From positions 1 to 34,803 of the forward strand of contig JBBSHJ010000028.1 of the NCBI GenBank assembly GCA_038253135.1: 34,803 nt of DNA. Direction: 5' to 3'. The first letter of the stretch is position 1. Each line of letters starts with the position of its first letter. Both the position numbers and the translations under genes were made by a program. Of the stretch, positions 31,495 to 34,803 are shown one piece after another. The stretch is from JBBSHJ01 sp038253135 (GTDB lineage: Bacteria; Actinomycetota; Actinomycetes; Mycobacteriales; QHCD01). The notes below the pieces were generated by a model. The model had not been told where the DNA came from, searched no databases, and saw nothing but the letters and a program-made list of their open reading frames with translations.

Positions 31495-31833
31495 GCCCGC
31501 GCCTTCCTCGGCATCGGCAATGGGCCACATATCGACGAGGACGGGTACGTCGTCCGAGAGACGATGAAACGGCGCGAGGCTGCTGCTTCCCGGAAGAGCC
31601 GTCTTTAGGGTCGCCGCTATCCCTCCCGGCGCCGTACCAGCGAGATCACTCGCGAGCAGCCGCGGTGCGAGCAAGCCGTGCCTCTCGGCGCCCTGCAGCG
31701 CCGCCGCGCCGGTCGCGATGAGCTGCTCGCCGATCCAGCCCGGCACGACCTCTCGCAGAACGACGTCGTCGACGTCGGTGCCATGACCTATTCGCGACCG
31801 CCAGGAAGGGATCTTCTCTCCTCGCATGGGCAC
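31495..31833 (-). pseudogene. N-lobe remnant of an APH-family phosphotransferase (copy 5)
   Basis: The minus frame from 31833 reads DDVVLREVVPGWI, ATGAAALQGAERHGLLAPRL, LASDLAGTAPG and IAATLKTALPGSS. This is the N-lobe of an aminoglycoside-phosphotransferase-like kinase (DVVLR, AL...HGL.APRLLA.D, ..T..PG.S). After about 31585 only VPVLVDMWPIADAEEG remains recognisable as protein-like; no catalytic HxDxxxxN loop follows. The first strand and the whole C-lobe are missing. It starts right after the stop of the NmrA-like gene. Confidence 0.6.
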
Positions 31834-32712
31834 TCACGCTGCGAGGGCTGGCACGAGCACCTCCTCGCACCACTGGCGAAAGCTGGTGGGGGTGGTGGAT
31901 TGCGGAGTGCGCGGATCGGCGTTGTAGATCCCTTGGTCGACCGCGGCCGCCATGTCGATCAGGCCCTGGGCCCAAGCCTCGCTCATGCCATGCTGCATGA
32001 AAGTGGCCTTGTAGGCCTCGCCAGGGACCCGCTGGAAGCGAACTGGTCGCTCCAGCACGTCGGACATGATCTGCGCCATGTCGTTGTGGGACAGATCCTC
32101 CGGGCCCAGGATGGCCACGCTGTCCTGTCCGCTCCAGGAATCATCGAGCAGCAGCTCGGCAGCGACGGCCGCAATGTCGCGGGTGGCGCAGGTCGGGACC
32201 TTGCGATCCCCGGAGACCGGCGAGAAGAACATTCCCTGGCTCTTGATCGGCTCGACCTGCCGGAGCATGTTCTCCATAAACCCCGGCAGGCACAGCGAGC
32301 GGTAGCTCACGCCCGTGCTCTCGATCAGGTCGTCCATAGCGAATACCGCTGATATCTGCCCGGCGTTCTTGGCTATCCCACGGCCCAGGCTCGAGACACC
32401 GATCACGCGCTTGACGCCCTGACCGTTGATCGCCTCGCACGCGGGCCGGGTGAAGTCCAGGATGTGGCCCTGAATGCTCCTGGCGTGGGGGTTCGGCGGC
32501 ACCAGCCAAAGGACGCCGTCGGCGCCAGCGAACGCCTCGGTCACGACATCGAGGTCGCCCATCGACCCCTGTACAACCTCAACGCGCTCGCGCACCCGCG
32601 CGGGAAGTCGGGAGGCATCGCGGGCGATGACGCGAATCGGCTCGTCGCTGTCGAGAACCTTCTCGAGGACCTGGTGACCGATACTGCCTGTGGGTGTCGT
32701 GACAACGATCAT
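31834..32712 (-). CDS. NmrA-like NAD(P)-binding reductase
   Basis: The 292-aa protein is an atypical SDR of the NmrA/HSCARG/quinone oxidoreductase 2 group. The dinucleotide motif TTPTGSIGHQV is at the N-terminus, then VRVIARDASRLP and VIGVSSLGRGIA; there is no YxxxK pair, so it may sense or reduce quinone-like compounds. ATG at 32712 follows CAGGAGG. It is divergent from a TetR repressor, which very likely controls it. Confidence 0.87.
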   Translation of the reverse strand: MIVVTTPTGSIGHQVLEKVLDSDEPIRVIARDASRLPARVRERVEVVQGSMGDLDVVTEAFAGADGVLWLVPPNPHARSIQGHILDFTRPACEAINGQGVKRVIGVSSLGRGIAKNAGQISAVFAMDDLIESTGVSYRSLCLPGFMENMLRQVEPIKSQGMFFSPVSGDRKVPTCATRDIAAVAAELLLDDSWSGQDSVAILGPEDLSHNDMAQIMSDVLERPVRFQRVPGEAYKATFMQHGMSEAWAQGLIDMAAAVDQGIYNADPRTPQSTTPTSFRQWCEEVLVPALAA

Positions 32713-32737
32713 GTGCCCTCCTGGGTCAGCAGCAGAA

Positions 32738-32760
32738 GTAAACTCTACCGTACCGTTTAC
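32738..32760. promoter_or_regulatory. Inverted repeat between the NmrA-like and TetR genes
   Basis: GTAAAC (32738-32743) and GTTTAC (32755-32760) are perfect inverted half-sites centred on 32749, with TACCGTACC between. The position, 25 bp from one start and 21 bp from the other, fits a TetR operator that shuts both promoters. Confidence 0.65.
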
Positions 32761-32781
32761 ATTGCCACGAAGGGCGGTCGC

Positions 32782-33438
32782 ATGGCAAGGCGCGGTGACG
32801 AACTGCGGGAACACATCCTGGCAACCGCGAAGGACGTCTTCCTCGAGAGGGGATTCGAGCGTGCCTCGATGGATGTACTGGCCGCGCGGGCTGCGACATC
32901 GAAGCGAACCCTTTACGCGCACTTCGAGAGCAAGGACAAGCTCTTTCTCGCCGTCGTACATTTCGTGCGCGAGCTGTATCTCGACCGGCTCAAGACGCCC
33001 GACGACTACAGCGAGGACACCGTAGAAGCGGTCGTCCTCTTCTGCGGTCGCTTCCTGCAGTTGCTCCGGTGGCGGCCCGCGCTGCGGACGTGCCGACTGG
33101 GCATCACCGAGGCCGACAGGCTCCCGGAGGCATCGGCCCAGTACTACGAAGCGATCTTCACCACGTCCCACGAGCGTCTGGCGGCATTCCTCAGCGAGAG
33201 GTGCCAGCTTTCACCCTCAACCAGCACCGGCATCGCCCACGAGCTTCTCGGCCGCACGGTGTACCCGCAATTCGTCCGCGCCCTCTTCGGCGTCGACGAA
33301 CCCCTGAACGAGTGGCCCGACGAAGCATCAATCGCCGACGACCTCGATCTTGCGCCGATCCGCAGGGCCGTCGCCGCGCTCCTGCCGGCCGCGGAGGTCG
33401 GCAAAACCTGGTCGACCCGGCCCCCAACGTCGCACTGA
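32782..33438 (+). CDS. TetR-family transcriptional regulator
   Basis: The 218-aa regulator has the usual N-terminal helix-turn-helix (REHILATAKDVFLERGFERA, MDVLAARAATSKRTLYAHFE) and a C-terminal ligand domain of the AcrR-like type (AIFTTSHERLAAFLSER). ATG at 32782 follows GGGCGG. It is divergent from the NmrA-like reductase around an inverted repeat, so it is probably the local repressor. Its ligand may be a quinone or other toxic small molecule, by analogy with similar pairs. Confidence 0.9.
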   Translation: MARRGDELREHILATAKDVFLERGFERASMDVLAARAATSKRTLYAHFESKDKLFLAVVHFVRELYLDRLKTPDDYSEDTVEAVVLFCGRFLQLLRWRPALRTCRLGITEADRLPEASAQYYEAIFTTSHERLAAFLSERCQLSPSTSTGIAHELLGRTVYPQFVRALFGVDEPLNEWPDEASIADDLDLAPIRRAVAALLPAAEVGKTWSTRPPTSH

Positions 33439-33439
33439 G

Positions 33440-33634
33440 GGCCGCCGGCGATAATCTGCGCGCGGCCATCCTCGTCGGGGTGCTGGTCAGCGTCTCGGCC
33501 GCGCGATCGACCGGACCACTCGCGCTCTGGTCGGAGCCGGTGTCGCGTTCATGGGTACGGCGAGTGGTGTCTCCGGGCCGCCGATGGCCCTGCTCTACCA
33601 ACACCCCGAAGGGCCACGCGCCCGCTTGTGCAGG
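33440..33634 (+). pseudogene. TauE/SafE permease remnant
   Basis: AILVGVLVSVSAA reads in one frame and TTRALVGAGVAFMGTASGVS followed by GPPMALLYQHPEGPRARL in another. The latter is the characteristic G..S.GGPP.AL.YQ region of sulfite exporter TauE/SafE family permeases. The frames do not join and the rest of the protein is missing; the match ends at about 33634, where the hydrolase remnant on the other strand begins. Confidence 0.65.
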
Positions 33635-33777
33635 CCGCCTCCGTGGCTCATGAGCACAAGCAGAGCGGCGGGAGCGGCGGACACCGGCGATCAGAGGACG
33701 CCGGGAACCTCCCCGAGAGTGAAGCTGCGGTCCACGACGCCGTCCAACGGCGTCTCCGCGATGAAGTTCAAATGCAT
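33628..33777 (-). pseudogene. N-terminal remnant of an alpha/beta hydrolase with a stop in place of Trp
   Basis: ATG at 33777, with AAAGG upstream, opens MHLNFIAETPLDGVVDRSF, TLGEVPGVL and then TGA (33691-33693). The frame continues SPVSAAPAALLVLMSHGGG and LHKRA. Related hydrolases read VPGVLWTP...LVLLGHGGGQHK, so the TGA replaces a Trp codon (TGG to TGA). The rest, including the Ser-His-Asp triad, is gone. Confidence 0.6.
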
Positions 33778-33823
33778 GGTGATGCCTTTCGAGAGTGCCT
33801 GAGTGAGGTGCTCCCGGCGACAC

Positions 33824-33883
33824 CTACAGCTGTCGCGCGATCGTGAACGCGCGGGGGAGCTCCCACGGGGTTGCAGTGTTCAC
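33824..33883 (-). CDS. Candidate 19-aa peptide with a strong ribosome site
   Basis: GAGGAGG lies 8 nt upstream of a GTG at 33883 that opens MNTATPWELPRAFTIARQL and a TAG. It ends 46 bp before the hydrolase remnant start. It may be a leader peptide, the first codons of a lost gene, or chance. No family is recognised. Confidence 0.3.
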   Translation of the reverse strand: MNTATPWELPRAFTIARQL

Positions 33884-33933
33884 GGCGCTCACCTCCTCGA
33901 TCAGGTCACTACCCGCCTGACGTTACCGGCGCT

Positions 33934-34110
33934 ATGTCCCCCTCACAAAAGACTTCTGCTCCCGCCCGAGGCACTGTTGCACGCGGTAAGGCGAAGAGGA
34001 AGCTTGTTATCCGAGGGCGATTGCCAGCCACCGTGGGCAGCGGACCGCCGGTCGTCGTCTGGTCAACCGTTGCATCACCTGGTGCGACGAGAAGCCGAAG
34101 GGTGCAATGA
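33934..34110 (+). CDS. Candidate 58-aa basic protein before the cytochrome b gene
   Basis: ATG at 33934 opens MSPSQKTSAPARGTVARG, a Lys/Arg-rich stretch (KAKRKLVIRGRLP), and ends at a TGA (34108-34110) that overlaps the ATG of the next gene as ATGA. The overlap suggests coupling, but there is no good ribosome site and no known domain. It may equally be a chance frame. Confidence 0.3.
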   Translation: MSPSQKTSAPARGTVARGKAKRKLVIRGRLPATVGSGPPVVVWSTVASPGATRSRRVQ

Positions 34111-34803
34111 GCATGAGCTACCGGTCGGAGCTTTCCTCCGGCGAAGAGCAGGTGGATCCCACCACCTGGGCCGGCGCAGTCCCGGTGGCGCACGGCATCG
34201 CCCCGCGGGTCCGGATCGGAAGCAGTCGATGGTTCAACCTGCTGTGGCTGCTACCCATCGGATTCGTGCTCCTCATTGTCGGGGTCGCGTCGGCCAAGGG
34301 TCTGCGCAACGTCGGATCGGTTGAGCACTTCATTGTTCGGCACCCGGGCGTGGTCGACTCCGGCGCCGGGCCACAGACGGCTGCGCTGCCGATCTGGATC
34401 GGGGTGCAGCACTTCTTCAATTTGTTCCTGCTGATCTTCATCATCCGGTCGGGCATTCAGATCCTCAGTGACCATCCGCGGCTTTACTGGACCAGGCACA
34501 GCACCCCGGGCAGGGACTGGTTCCGCGTCCAGAAGCCTGTTCCAGAGGATCCGTTGTGGACGGCGAAGCAGGATTCGATCAGCCTGCCCGGTCAGGTCGG
34601 ACTGCCCGGGATCCGGCATTCGATCGGCCTGGCCCGCTGGTGGCACCTGGGCATCGACACCCTCTGGCTGGTCAACGGCATCATCTTCTACGTCCTGCTC
34701 TTCACCACCGGCGAGTGGCGGCGGGTGATACCCACGAGCTGGTCAGTGTTCCCGAACGCGGTGTCGGTGGGCATCCAGTACCTGTCATTGAGCTGGCCTG
34801 CCG
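34107..34803 (+). CDS. Cytochrome b561-like membrane protein (runs off the window)
   Basis: The 232 visible codons encode a multi-helix membrane protein: helices near WFNLLWLLPIGFVLLIVG, then GVQHFFNLFLLIFIIRSG, and ARWWHLGIDTLWLVNGIIFY. His residues in the latter two helices are placed like heme b ligands in di-heme cytochrome b561/hydrogenase-type cytochrome b. In actinobacteria such proteins often precede or are fused to a molybdopterin oxidoreductase; what follows is outside the window. ATG at 34107 has AAGGG upstream; ATG at 34113 is an alternative. No stop is reached before 34803. Confidence 0.8.
   Translation, partial: MSMSYRSELSSGEEQVDPTTWAGAVPVAHGIAPRVRIGSSRWFNLLWLLPIGFVLLIVGVASAKGLRNVGSVEHFIVRHPGVVDSGAGPQTAALPIWIGVQHFFNLFLLIFIIRSGIQILSDHPRLYWTRHSTPGRDWFRVQKPVPEDPLWTAKQDSISLPGQVGLPGIRHSIGLARWWHLGIDTLWLVNGIIFYVLLFTTGEWRRVIPTSWSVFPNAVSVGIQYLSLSWPA

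Noticed and set aside
1..34803. tRNA, rRNA, known riboswitch or insertion-sequence genes
   Set aside because: No TpsiC-arm-like GGTTCGA strings in a cloverleaf setting, no rRNA core sequence and no transposase motif were seen on either strand by eye.

Overview
The window is very GC-rich and reads as a chromosomal segment of an actinobacterium (Actinomycetota). The main evidence is a LysX-type fusion of a lysyl-phosphatidylglycerol synthase with lysyl-tRNA synthetase, a MurT/GatD pair for lipid II amidation, a lipoprotein L,D-transpeptidase, many GTG starts, GTGA/ATGA gene overlaps and several leaderless-type promoters. Genus cannot be given from what is visible. No rRNA, tRNA, CRISPR array, transposase or prophage gene was found.

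Left part (1-19600), mostly intact genes: a 51-aa membrane protein with a repeated 3' end, a two-HKD phospholipase D, an M20 metallopeptidase, then a tightly overlapping minus-strand operon DoxX-Rieske fusion > 53-codon ORF > murT > gatD > L,D-transpeptidase. Next come a divergent two-component system, a ferritin-like protein, a cold-shock protein with an upstream palindrome, a class-III aminotransferase, a Gfo/Idh/MocA oxidoreductase, a secreted Asp-box hydrolase and lysX. Several of these act on the cell envelope: phospholipid turnover, lipid II amidation, 3-3 cross-linking and lysinylation of phosphatidylglycerol. Only the DoxX-to-transpeptidase block is an obvious operon. Remnants of two GNAT acetyltransferases and possibly an oxidoreductase lie in the gaps.

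Middle part (19750-26440), accessory and decaying: a VOC protein, then four APH-family phosphotransferases in 6 kb (one broken by a frameshift), a 7-unit tandem repeat, an orphan copy of the N-terminus of one of those kinases, a VapBC pair whose toxin is frameshifted, and a serpin-like gene broken in several places. A fifth kinase remnant lies at 31.5-31.8 kb.

Right part (26700-34803): a two-subunit transketolase behind a SoxR/MerR-like palindrome, a truncated membrane-protein gene, a divergent arsR/arsM pair, an AHSA1-type SRPBCC protein, a RibD/DHFR-like reductase, a divergent NmrA-like reductase/TetR pair around a clear inverted repeat, remnants of a TauE/SafE permease and of an alpha/beta hydrolase, and the start of a cytochrome b561-like membrane protein that runs off the right edge.

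All identifications come from reading translations and motifs by eye. Frameshifts are reported as seen; an assembly error is a possible alternative for the single-base cases.
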